This document shows, piece by piece, positions 8,704-15,953 of a stretch of DNA of 41,538 bases. This stretch comes from CAVYPR01 sp052145775 (GTDB taxonomy: Bacteria > Actinomycetota > Acidimicrobiia > Acidimicrobiales > RAAP-2): contig JBKQNY010000003.1 of assembly GCA_052145775.1 (NCBI GenBank), forward strand, positions 1 to 41,538. The letters run 5' to 3'. Below the pieces are notes generated by a model, which ran no database searches, was not told where the DNA came from, and saw nothing but the letters and a program-made list of their open reading frames with translations. The first letter of the stretch is position 1; each line of letters begins with the position of its first letter. A program made the translations under genes and the position numbers.

Positions 8704-8709
8704 AGCGTA
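8704..8709 (-). promoter_or_regulatory. Putative -10 of a leaderless TetR promoter
   Basis: TACGCT (minus strand) fits TAnnnT and is followed by exactly 7 nt before the ATG at 8696, the spacing expected when transcription starts on the start codon. The same hexamer precedes the other TetR gene at 40193-40198. Confidence 0.45.
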
Positions 8710-8748
8710 CTCCAGGTCCCCGCACGTCAGGCCTGTCCTCGGCCGGTG

Positions 8749-9555
8749 TCACGACCCCTCCGACGGGCCGTCCGACCCCTCTGACCTGGCCGACAGGCGG
8801 TCGAGGTTGGCCCGGAGCTCGGGGGAGGTGAACGACCGGTCCTCGGCGGTGAGGGCGAAGTCGAGCGCCGCCAGCACGGCCCTCTCGAGATGGAGGTTGA
8901 GGATCCGCTTGGTGTCCTCGACCGCCCGGCGGGGCAGGGCGGCGATGCGCTGTGCGCAGGCCAGCGCCTGCGGCAGCACCTCTTGGTCGGAGCAGACGTG
9001 GTTGGCCAGGCCGATCTGGGCGGCGCGGGCGGCCGGGATCCGGTCGCCGGTCAGGGCGTACTCCTTGGCCAGCTGGAGACTGACCAGGAGCGGCCAGGTG
9101 ACGGGGCCGCCGTCGGCCGCCACCAGGCCGACGAGGACGTGCGGGTCGGCCAGGTGGGCGCTCTCGGCCATGAAGACGATGTCCGAGAGGGCCACCAGAC
9201 TGCAGCCCAGGCCGACGGCCGGGCCGTTGACGGCCGCCACCACCGGGACCCGGCAGGCCACCATGCCGGCCACGATCTGGCGGCCGTGGGTGAGCGACTC
9301 CCGCCGCAGCGCCGGGTCGCGGGCGAGCTCGTCGAGGTAGGAGAAGTCGCCGCCGGCGGAGAAGGCCCGGCCGTTGCCGGTGAGCACCAGCGCCCGCGCC
9401 TCGTCGTCCGCGTCAACCTGAGGGAAGAGCGCGGCCAGGCCTTCGTGGAGCTCGTGGTTGGTGGCGTTCAGCTGCTCGGGGCGGTTGAGGCGGACGATGC
9501 GCACGGCCCCGTCCGACTCGACCTCGATGTGGGGCCCCACGTCGTAGGTGCTCAT
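8749..9555 (-). CDS. Enoyl-CoA hydratase/isomerase (crotonase) family protein, 268 aa
   Basis: A crotonase-fold protein of acyl-CoA breakdown. Oxyanion-hole elements are visible: FSAGGDF at residues 65-71 and NGPAVGLGCSL at 110-120, followed by LADPHVLVGLVAADGG. Compared with rat mitochondrial hydratase, the two catalytic glutamates (144 and 164) align with Ser119 and His139 here, so ordinary hydration is doubtful and another crotonase reaction is possible. The ATG overlaps the upstream dehydrogenase stop by 4 bp (ATGA), marking translational coupling in the ligase operon. The longer open frame upstream is a shadow of that dehydrogenase. Confidence 0.85.
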   Translation of the reverse strand: MSTYDVGPHIEVESDGAVRIVRLNRPEQLNATNHELHEGLAALFPQVDADDEARALVLTGNGRAFSAGGDFSYLDELARDPALRRESLTHGRQIVAGMVACRVPVVAAVNGPAVGLGCSLVALSDIVFMAESAHLADPHVLVGLVAADGGPVTWPLLVSLQLAKEYALTGDRIPAARAAQIGLANHVCSDQEVLPQALACAQRIAALPRRAVEDTKRILNLHLERAVLAALDFALTAEDRSFTSPELRANLDRLSARSEGSDGPSEGS

Positions 9556-10682
9556 TTGACCGGGAGCCCCAGGATGCGGCGGGCCACCAGGTTGCGCTGG
9601 ATCTGTGAGGTCCCGCCCATGACGCTCTGCGCCCGACTGTAGAGGTAGACCTTGAGCCACGTGTCGTCCCCCCCACCGGCGCCGGTCCCCCCGACGGCCA
9701 GGCCGGCGTGGCCGACGGCCTGCTCGACCTCGGTCATGAGCAGCTTGTCGACCGACCCCTCCGGCCCGTGGGTGACGCCGTCGAGCTGGTCGGAGAGCCG
9801 CCGGCTGACGTGGTGGCGCAGCATCTCGCACTCGACCACCGCCCACCCCAGCTGGCGCCGCTGGTCGGCGTCGTAGGCGTCGGGCTCCTTGCGGACCCGG
9901 TCGAGCAGGTCCAGCACCTGCTTGCGGTAGCGGGCGACGTAGCCGAGCTCTCCGGGCTCGCGCTCGTGCGACACCACCGTCATGGCCAGCGCCCAGCCCT
10001 CGCCGGGCTCGCCGACCATGTCGGCGGCCGGCACCCGGGCCCCGTCGAGGACCACCTCGCCGAACTCCTTGGTGACGCCGTTGGCCATGCGCAGGGGCCG
10101 GCGCTCCACCCCCGGCTGGTCCATCGCCAGGGCGAAGCCCGAGATCCCCTGGTGCGGGGGCACGTCATGGTCGGTGCGGGCCAGCAAGAGGCACCACTCT
10201 GCCTCATCGGAGTAGCTGGTCCAGATCTTGTGGCCGGTGACCACGTAGTCGTCGCCGACCCGGTCGGCCCGGGTGCGCAGCGAGGCGAGGTCGGACCCGG
10301 CGTCGGGCTCGCTGAACCCCTGGCACCAGCGCGCCCGGCCGTTCACGATGCCCGGGAGCAGACGCGCCGCCACCTCGTCGCTGCCGTGCTCGAGGATCCC
10401 CCGGACGAGGTAGCCGAGGCTCGGTCGGGGCGGCGCCCCGGCCGAGGCCAGCTCGTCGTCGACGATGGCGTCGTAGACGTTCGGCAACCCCTGGCCGCCG
10501 ATGGCCGTCGGCCAGGAGAGGCCGAAGAACCCCGCGTCGTACAGCGACCGGTGCCAGGCGGCCATCCCCGCCCAGTACTCGTCGTCGGTCGATGACGGGG
10601 GCAGCCCCGGGTTGTGCTCCTCCAGCCAGGACCGCAGGCGAAGCCGGAACGCCCGCTCGGCCGCCGAGTCACCGAAGTCCAC
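9552..10682 (-). CDS. Acyl-CoA dehydrogenase family protein, 376 aa
   Basis: A FAD-dependent acyl-CoA dehydrogenase. Visible blocks are GLSWPTAIGGQGLP near residue 60, WCQGFSEPDAGSDLASLRT (flavin/substrate contacts), VVTGHKIWTSY, and the C-terminal QSVMGGTSQIQRNLVARRILGLP. The usual EGT glutamate at the C-terminal active site is Gly (MGGT), so this subunit may rely on a glutamate elsewhere or on its partner. The start is GTG 10682, with GAGGGGATCGGGGG upstream; it overlaps the end of the preceding dehydrogenase gene by 14 bp. The close pairing of two different dehydrogenases suggests an alpha2beta2 enzyme of the kind known in actinobacterial steroid side-chain oxidation. Confidence 0.9.
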   Translation of the reverse strand: MDFGDSAAERAFRLRLRSWLEEHNPGLPPSSTDDEYWAGMAAWHRSLYDAGFFGLSWPTAIGGQGLPNVYDAIVDDELASAGAPPRPSLGYLVRGILEHGSDEVAARLLPGIVNGRARWCQGFSEPDAGSDLASLRTRADRVGDDYVVTGHKIWTSYSDEAEWCLLLARTDHDVPPHQGISGFALAMDQPGVERRPLRMANGVTKEFGEVVLDGARVPAADMVGEPGEGWALAMTVVSHEREPGELGYVARYRKQVLDLLDRVRKEPDAYDADQRRQLGWAVVECEMLRHHVSRRLSDQLDGVTHGPEGSVDKLLMTEVEQAVGHAGLAVGGTGAGGGDDTWLKVYLYSRAQSVMGGTSQIQRNLVARRILGLPVK

Positions 10683-11709
10683 GGTCGCCCCCGATCCCCT
10701 CGTGCACCAGCACCCGCTCGAGGTTGGCCTCCACCCCGCCGAGGAGGTCGACGGACAGGAGCGCCCGGCGCAGGTACACGTGGGCCAGGCACTCCCAGGT
10801 GTTGCCGATCCCCCCGTGGACCTGCACCGCGGTCTCGCAGACCGCCCGGGCGGCCCGCGCGCAGTAGGCCTTGGCGGCCGCCGCCGCGGCCAACGCCTCG
10901 GACGCCGGGCACGTATCAACGGCCCAGGCGGCGTGGAGGGCGGCGCTGCGGGCGCCCTCGGTGGCCACGAAGGCGTCGGCCAACAGGTGCTGGACGGCCT
11001 GGAAGGCGCCGACGGGCTGGCCGAACTGGCGGCGCTCGGCGGCGTAGTCGCGGGCGAGGGTGACGGCGCCGCGCATCACCCCGACCAGGTCGGCCGCCGA
11101 GACGGCCAGGCCGAGGGCCGTCCAGGCCAGGAGGTCCTCGTGGGAGAGGGCCCGCGCCCCCCCGACGGCCCGGAGAAGCCCCCCGGACGCGTCGCCCGCG
11201 GCGCTCGGGCGCGTCAGGTCGAGCGACGGCCCGAGCGGTCCGAGGCCCACCTCGGCGAGCAGGTGGCCGGCGGACGCCGGCACGAGGACCAGCGCCGCGG
11301 CGGCTCCGGCGGCGTCGACCGCCACCATCTGGGGGGCCAGGCCGTCGACCACCCGGGCCGGGGACGACAGGCCGGTGTCGAGGGCCACGGTCTCGGGTCC
11401 GGGGGCAGGTGCGGCGCCGGCCAACCGCCGCAGCTCGGCGGCCAGGGTAGGTCCGGTGAAGGCGACGTCGGCGAGGCCCCGGGCGAGCTCCTCGGCGACC
11501 AGGGCCACCTCCACCCCCGAGGCCAGGGGCCGGCCGCCGTCGCCCGGCGTCCGCAGCTCGAGCCACCCCGCCTCGGCCACGGCCGCCTCCAGGCGACCGC
11601 TGCGCTGGCGGTCGTCGAGCTCGCCCACGGCGCGGGGCCCCAGTCGGTCCGCCACCGAGGCCGCGGTGTCGCGCAGCTGGCGCTGCTCGGGCGAGAGCCG
11701 GACGTCCAT
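10669..11709 (-). CDS. Acyl-CoA dehydrogenase family protein, short partner subunit, 346 aa
   Basis: A second dehydrogenase of the pair. It has a divergent, Ala-rich N-terminal half with a poorly conserved flavin-contact region, and a better conserved C-terminal half: AERRQFGQPVGAFQAVQHLLAD near residues 234-255 and VQVHGGIGNTWECLAHVYLRRALL near 307-330. The short length and weak middle domain are typical of one subunit in heteromeric acyl-CoA dehydrogenases. The start is ATG 11709, overlapping the ligase stop as TGATG. The longer frame upstream belongs to the ligase on another frame. Confidence 0.87.
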   Translation of the reverse strand: MDVRLSPEQRQLRDTAASVADRLGPRAVGELDDRQRSGRLEAAVAEAGWLELRTPGDGGRPLASGVEVALVAEELARGLADVAFTGPTLAAELRRLAGAAPAPGPETVALDTGLSSPARVVDGLAPQMVAVDAAGAAAALVLVPASAGHLLAEVGLGPLGPSLDLTRPSAAGDASGGLLRAVGGARALSHEDLLAWTALGLAVSAADLVGVMRGAVTLARDYAAERRQFGQPVGAFQAVQHLLADAFVATEGARSAALHAAWAVDTCPASEALAAAAAAKAYCARAARAVCETAVQVHGGIGNTWECLAHVYLRRALLSVDLLGGVEANLERVLVHEGIGGDRGLR

Positions 11710-13208
11710 CACACGGCCGCCGATCCGCTCAAGACCGGGGTCCACTGGTCGCGCAGCGTGCGGCGAAGCACCTTGCCCGACGGCAGCCGGGGGACGGCGT
11801 CCACCACGACGACGTGGCGGAGCTGCTTGTAGGTGGCCAGCCGCTCGGCCACCAGGCGCTCCAGCTCGCCGGCGGACACCGGCACCGCCGGATCGAGCTG
11901 CACGGCGGCTACCGGCACCTCGCCGGCGAGCTCGTCGTCGACGCCGAAGACGGCGCAGTCGATGACCGCCGGGTGCTCGTGCAGCACGGCCTCGAGCTCG
12001 GCCGGCGCCACCTGGAACCCCCGGACCTTGATCATCTCCTTCACCCGGTCGGTGAGGTGCACCCAGCCCTCGGGCTCGAGCCACCCGACGTCGCCCGTGC
12101 GGTACCAGCCGTCGCTGAACGCCTGGGAGGTCTCCGCGTCGGGCAGGTAGCCGGCCATGGCCGAGGGCGAGCGGACCTGGATCTCCCCGACCCCGCCGGA
12201 TTCCAGGACCGCGCCGTCGGCGATGTCGGCGACGCGCAGCGACACGCCGTCGGGCGCGAGCCCCGCCGAGTCGAGCCGCCACTCGTCCGGCCGACCCACC
12301 GGATTGGCGGCGATCACCGGCACCTCGCTGGCGCCGTAGGCGGGGAGCCAGCGCACCCCGGTGCGCTCGGTGACCACACGGGCGACGTGCTCGGCCACCG
12401 GGGTCGCCCCCCACATGATGTAGCGCAGGGAGGAGAGGTCGAACTCCTCCAAGCGGGGGTGGTTGGCCATGGCCAGGGCGATCGGGGCGACGGCCATCTC
12501 GAGCGTCATGCGCTCCTGCTCGATCCGGGCCAGCACCTCGTCGAGGTCGAACCGCCGGTGCAGGCGGACCGTGGCCCCCGCCGAGCAGGCGGCCAGCAGG
12601 TTGAGCAGGCCCAGGATGTGCGAGGGCGGCGTAGCCACCTGGAACCGGTCGTCGACACCGAGGCCGAGGGCGGTGCACCAGTGCGCCGTGGCGTGGCCGA
12701 TCGACCGGTGGGTGTGGCGGACCGCCTTGGGCAAGCCGGTGGTGCCCGAGCTGAACACCAGCACGGCCTCGGCTGTCCCGGCCGCCGGTGCGGTGCCGGG
12801 GCGCACGGCGCTCGGTTCGAGCGCCGTGCACGCGGGGTCGTCGATGTCGGTGACGTCCCCGTCTGTCATGCACCCGCCCAGGACAGCCGCGCCCTCGGCG
12901 TCGGCCACGGCGTGGGTCGGCTCGGTGACGGCTAGGGCGTGGCCGACCTCTGCCGTCTTCCACGCCGGGCTCACCAGCACCGACGCCGCCCCCAGCTTGC
13001 TGACGGCGTGCACGGCCTCGACGAACTCGACCCGGTTGGCCATCATGACCGCCACCCGGTCGCCGGCGCCCACCCCCCGGTTCGCGAGGTGTCGGGCCAG
13101 GCCGTTGGCCCGCCGGTCCAGCTCACCGAAGGACCAGGAGCGGTCGCCCGCCCGAACGGCCACGCGGTCACCGAATCGGTCCGCGGCGCGCTCGAGGCCA
13201 CCGTGCAT
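11709..13208 (-). CDS. Acyl-CoA synthetase / AMP-dependent ligase, 499 aa
   Basis: Activates a carboxylic acid to its CoA thioester through an acyl-adenylate. ANL-superfamily motifs are clear: the phosphate loop VFSSGTTGLPKAVRHTH, YGASEVPVIAAN, GDVGWLEPEGWVHLTDRVKEMIKVRG, and the catalytic lysine in LPSGKVLRRTLR near the C-terminus. The start at ATG 13208 is preceded by GGGAG with 8 nt spacing; ATG 13223, five codons upstream, is possible and would fit a leaderless start. Codons further upstream to 13739 lie over the divergent dehydrogenase and are not coding. First gene of the minus-strand operon that continues with two dehydrogenases, a crotonase and TetR. Confidence 0.92.
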   Translation of the reverse strand: MHGGLERAADRFGDRVAVRAGDRSWSFGELDRRANGLARHLANRGVGAGDRVAVMMANRVEFVEAVHAVSKLGAASVLVSPAWKTAEVGHALAVTEPTHAVADAEGAAVLGGCMTDGDVTDIDDPACTALEPSAVRPGTAPAAGTAEAVLVFSSGTTGLPKAVRHTHRSIGHATAHWCTALGLGVDDRFQVATPPSHILGLLNLLAACSAGATVRLHRRFDLDEVLARIEQERMTLEMAVAPIALAMANHPRLEEFDLSSLRYIMWGATPVAEHVARVVTERTGVRWLPAYGASEVPVIAANPVGRPDEWRLDSAGLAPDGVSLRVADIADGAVLESGGVGEIQVRSPSAMAGYLPDAETSQAFSDGWYRTGDVGWLEPEGWVHLTDRVKEMIKVRGFQVAPAELEAVLHEHPAVIDCAVFGVDDELAGEVPVAAVQLDPAVPVSAGELERLVAERLATYKQLRHVVVVDAVPRLPSGKVLRRTLRDQWTPVLSGSAAV

Positions 13209-13226
13209 CGGACCAGCTCCCATGGC

Positions 13227-13241
13227 GAGAACATTCTTCTC
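13227..13241. promoter_or_regulatory. Inverted repeat GAGAA-N5-TTCTC, putative operator
   Basis: A perfect 5-bp inverted repeat with a 5-bp spacer (GAGAACATTCTTCTC) in the divergent region between the acyl-CoA ligase and the third dehydrogenase. It matches sites at 37040 and 40150. It lies over or next to the likely ligase promoter, so a bound TetR protein would block it. Confidence 0.5.
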
Positions 13242-13274
13242 TACCGCGAGATCGTCGTCAACACTCACGGTGTG

Positions 13275-13280
13275 TACCCT
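13275..13280 (+). promoter_or_regulatory. Putative -10 of a leaderless acyl-CoA dehydrogenase promoter
   Basis: TACCCT fits TAnnnT and stands 6 nt before the ATG at 13287. There is no Shine-Dalgarno in the gap, which supports a leaderless start. Confidence 0.45.
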
Positions 13281-13286
13281 TCTCCC

Positions 13287-14447
13287 ATGGACGACCGACC
13301 CGAGCGGGCCACCGACGACGACGTCCGGCGCGAGATCGTCGAAACGGTCCGTCGGTTCGTCGCCCGCGAGGTGATGCCGGTGGCCAGCGACTTCGAGCGC
13401 CAGGACCGGTTCCCCGCCGAGATCGTCGAGGGTATGCGGGCGTTGGGGCTCTTCGGGGTCACCATCCCCGAGGCCTACGGCGGGCTCGGGCTCGACCTGC
13501 TGACCTACGTCGGGGTGATCGAGGAGCTCTCCTACGGCTGGATGAGCCTGACCGGCATTGTCAACACTCACACCATGGCAGCCACGCTGATCATGGAGCA
13601 CGGCACCGACGAACAGAAGGCCCGCTGGCTCCCGACCATGGCGACCGGCGAGCGGCGGGGGGCCCTGTCCCTCTCCGAGCCCGACGCCGGGAGCGACACC
13701 CGCAACATCGCCTGCCGGGCCCGTCGGGACGGCGACCACTACCTGGTCAACGGCACCAAGGCCTGGGTCACCAACGGCGAGCGGGCCTCCATCGTGGCCC
13801 TGGCGGCGCGGACCGAGGAGGGGATCTCGTCACTGGTGGTGGAGAAGGAGCCCGGGCCGTCCTTCGGTGGGATCTCGGTGAGCAAGCACGTCGCCAAGCT
13901 CGGCTACCGCGGCGTGGAGACGGTTGAGATGGCCTACGTCGACCACCGGGTCCCGGTAGAGAACCTGGTCGGCGAGGCGGGTCGCGGCCTCCAGCAGATC
14001 CTGGCCATCCTGGAGGTGGGGCGGATCAACATCGCCGCCCGGGCGGTCGGGGTGGCCCAGGCCGCCTTCGACGCGGCGATCACCTACGCGCAGCAGCGGT
14101 CCACCTTCGGCAAGCCCATCGCCGAGCACCAGGCTATCCAGATGAAGCTGGCCGACATGGCCACCCGCCTCGAGGCCTCGCGGCTCCTCACTCGCAACGC
14201 CGCCGAACGCAAGACCGCTGGGCTGCGCTGCGACGTCGAGGCGGGCATGGCCAAGCTCTTCGCCAGCGAGACGGCCTTCGAGCTGGCCACCGAGGCCATG
14301 CGCATCCACGGCGGCGTGGGCTACACCACCGACCTGCCGGTCGAGCGCTACCTGCGCGACGCGCCGCTCATGATGATCGGCGAGGGCACCAACGAGATCC
14401 AGCGCCTCGTCATCGCCCGCGGCCTCCTGGCCCGGTTCAGGAGCTGA
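13287..14447 (+). CDS. Acyl-CoA dehydrogenase, 386 aa
   Basis: A full-length, homotetramer-type acyl-CoA dehydrogenase. Family blocks are present throughout: GLFGVTIPEAYGGLGLDLLTY near residue 53, ALSLSEPDAGSDTRNI, YLVNGTKAWVTNG, QQRSTFGKPIAEHQAIQ, IHGGVGYTTDLPVERYLRDA, and the catalytic glutamate in GEGTNEIQR (Glu366). Unlike the paired dehydrogenases on the other strand it keeps this residue. Transcribed divergently from the ligase operon and sharing its putative operator. The start is ATG 13287; the longer frame from 12939 overlaps the ligase antisense. The chain-length preference cannot be read from the sequence. Confidence 0.93.
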   Translation: MDDRPERATDDDVRREIVETVRRFVAREVMPVASDFERQDRFPAEIVEGMRALGLFGVTIPEAYGGLGLDLLTYVGVIEELSYGWMSLTGIVNTHTMAATLIMEHGTDEQKARWLPTMATGERRGALSLSEPDAGSDTRNIACRARRDGDHYLVNGTKAWVTNGERASIVALAARTEEGISSLVVEKEPGPSFGGISVSKHVAKLGYRGVETVEMAYVDHRVPVENLVGEAGRGLQQILAILEVGRINIAARAVGVAQAAFDAAITYAQQRSTFGKPIAEHQAIQMKLADMATRLEASRLLTRNAAERKTAGLRCDVEAGMAKLFASETAFELATEAMRIHGGVGYTTDLPVERYLRDAPLMMIGEGTNEIQRLVIARGLLARFRS

Positions 14448-14471
14448 GGCCACCTGACCACCCGCGCCACA

Positions 14472-14493
14472 GGCCACGCAAAGAGCAGTGGCC
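14472..14493 (+). terminator. Weak hairpin after the dehydrogenase gene
   Basis: A 6-bp perfect stem, GGCCAC/GTGGCC, with a 10-nt loop, 24 bp after the stop. There is no T-run, so it is only a weak terminator candidate. Confidence 0.25.
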
Positions 14494-14716
14494 GGCGGCG
14501 CGTCGGGGGCGGGCTGCCCTCTGTTGTTGGTCCCTCACCCGACGCCTGCGTCACAAATCGCCGGCCTGGGGCGACCCGGGTTCACTGCGTAGTCGACACC
14601 AGTGCGCCGTCGCTCGCCGGCCGGGGCCTGCAGCGAGCGTGCTCGTCATCGGCGCCCCGATGCGCCGTTCTCGATCCGTACCGGGATCTTGTATGCGTCA
14701 TCGTTCTGCGCTAACA

Positions 14717-14734
14717 TACAACTATATGGTTGTA
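14717..14734. promoter_or_regulatory. Palindromic ArsR-type operator overlapping the start codon
   Basis: TACAACTATATGGTTGTA is an 18-bp palindrome with one mismatched pair. It covers the ATG at 14726 of the ArsR-like gene. A TAACAT (14712-14717) 8 nt before the ATG could be the -10 of a leaderless start. Binding here would shut off the regulator and the coupled SRPBCC gene. Confidence 0.55.
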
Positions 14735-15082
14735 GATCAGGCATCCGACACTGGCGTCGACCGGATCTTTCACGCCCTTGCTGACGGCACTCGGCGCGAC
14801 ATCCTCGCCCTCGCCGTCGGGGGCAGGTACACCGTGTCGGCGTTGGCGAAGCGCTACCCGATGAGTTTCGCCGCCGTGCAAAAGCACGTCGCCGTGCTCG
14901 AAGCTGCCGGGCTCATCACTAAGGAGCGGCGGGGGCGCGAGCGGCTCGTGCACACCGACGTCGACAACGTTCAGAAGGCCCGGATGCTCCTGGACGGCAT
15001 CGAGGAGCTGTGGCGAGCGCGAGTGGACCGGATCGACGACCTCCTGGCAACCGAAAAGCAGACCACTGGAGGCAAGCGATGA
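14726..15082 (+). CDS. ArsR family winged-helix regulator, 118 aa
   Basis: The winged helix is plain: VDRIFHALADGTRRDILALAV, YTVSALAKRYPMSFAAVQKHVAVLEAAGLI, then the wing KERRGRERLVHTD. The C-terminal helix ELWRARVDRIDDLL and the following SRPBCC gene are typical of the metal-independent ArsR/SRPBCC pairs. No cysteine metal-binding motif is present. The start at 14726 lies inside a palindromic operator; no Shine-Dalgarno is seen. The stop overlaps the next start by 4 bp (ATGA). Probably autoregulates the pair. Confidence 0.92.
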   Translation: MVVDQASDTGVDRIFHALADGTRRDILALAVGGRYTVSALAKRYPMSFAAVQKHVAVLEAAGLITKERRGRERLVHTDVDNVQKARMLLDGIEELWRARVDRIDDLLATEKQTTGGKR

Positions 15083-15576
15083 GCGTGACCAGCGTCGAGA
15101 AGGACCCTGAATCCCTGACCATGACGATCACGGCGGACCTCGATGCCACCGTCGAACGGGCATGGCAGCTATGGGCGGACCCCCGCCAGTTCGAGGAGTG
15201 GTGGGGGCCCCCTGGCTACCCGGCGACCGTTGTCGACCACGACCTGCGGGCCGGCGGGCGGATCACTTTCTTCATGACCGGGACCGAGGGCGAGCGCCAC
15301 AACAGCACGTGGGAGGTCATCGCCGTCGACCCGCCCCGCCACCTCGAACTGCGAGATGCCGACGTTGACGACGACGGCCGCCCGAATGACGGGCACGCGA
15401 TCACGGCCATGATCATCACCATCGACGAGGGCGACGGCGGAGGCGCGGTGATGGCGATCCGCACCCACTTCGACTCGCAGGCGGGCATGGAGGAAGTGCT
15501 CACCATCGGGTTCGAAGAAGGCATGCGAAACGTCTTCTCGCAACTTGAAGCGGTTCTCGCCGGCACGCCTGCGTGA
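15079..15576 (+). CDS. SRPBCC (AHSA1/START-like) domain protein, 165 aa
   Basis: A helix-grip-fold protein of the Aha1-C/SRPBCC type. DATVERAWQLWADPRQFEEWWGPPGY at residues 23-48 is the family signature. It is followed by beta strands (AGGRITFFMTGTEG, STWEVIAVDPPRHLEL) and the long C-terminal helix EEGMRNVFSQLEAVLA. Such proteins bind hydrophobic ligands; the ligand is unknown. Translationally coupled to the ArsR gene, so it is probably a member of that autoregulated unit. Confidence 0.9.
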   Translation: MSVTSVEKDPESLTMTITADLDATVERAWQLWADPRQFEEWWGPPGYPATVVDHDLRAGGRITFFMTGTEGERHNSTWEVIAVDPPRHLELRDADVDDDGRPNDGHAITAMIITIDEGDGGGAVMAIRTHFDSQAGMEEVLTIGFEEGMRNVFSQLEAVLAGTPA

Positions 15577-15591
15577 AGGGCCGACGCGGTG

Positions 15592-15609
15592 GCCGGGATG
15601 GAACCCGGC
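15592..15609 (+). terminator. Short GC hairpin after the SRPBCC gene
   Basis: A perfect stem GCCGGG/CCCGGC with a 6-nt loop, 16 bp after the stop. The following T-run is weak (GTTTC), so the terminator role is tentative. Confidence 0.35.
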
Positions 15610-15953
15610 AGCCGTTTCAGGTCGATGTCGCTGGGCACATGACGCGGAGCAACTCAGACAGCAGACTTAGCATCAAGCCCCACTCAGGACGCAAGGGTCG
15701 CTGCCCCACCTCGACTGCCGGGCCCACAAGCCTCCGCCGCTCCCAGCACTTCAGCCCATTGATGCAACCCCCATCGACTGCCCCTGACCGAACCCCGAAC
15801 CATGCAATAGATGGGCTGATCCGCCCCGCCCCCGATCGCCAGGGTCGACGGCCCTATCAACTCGTGACCGACCAGGCACCTTGGGAATAGCCAACGGATC
15901 GCACCGAGACCGAGCGGTGTCCGGGGCGGATTCAAGCGTTCGACGCCAAGGAC
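15610..15953. other. About 340 bp convergent gap, nothing recognised
   Basis: Lies between the SRPBCC gene and the end of the minus-strand DivIVA-type gene. Short frames are present without support. Confidence 0.35.

Noticed and set aside
10501..11832. Long plus-strand frame (443 codons)
   Set aside because: Lies antisense to two acyl-CoA dehydrogenases with clear motifs; composition is the usual high-GC shadow (G, R, H and V rich) and no family likeness.
13209..13739. N-terminal extension of the acyl-CoA ligase frame
   Set aside because: Overlaps the divergent dehydrogenase antisense and the operator region; ligase homology begins after 13208.
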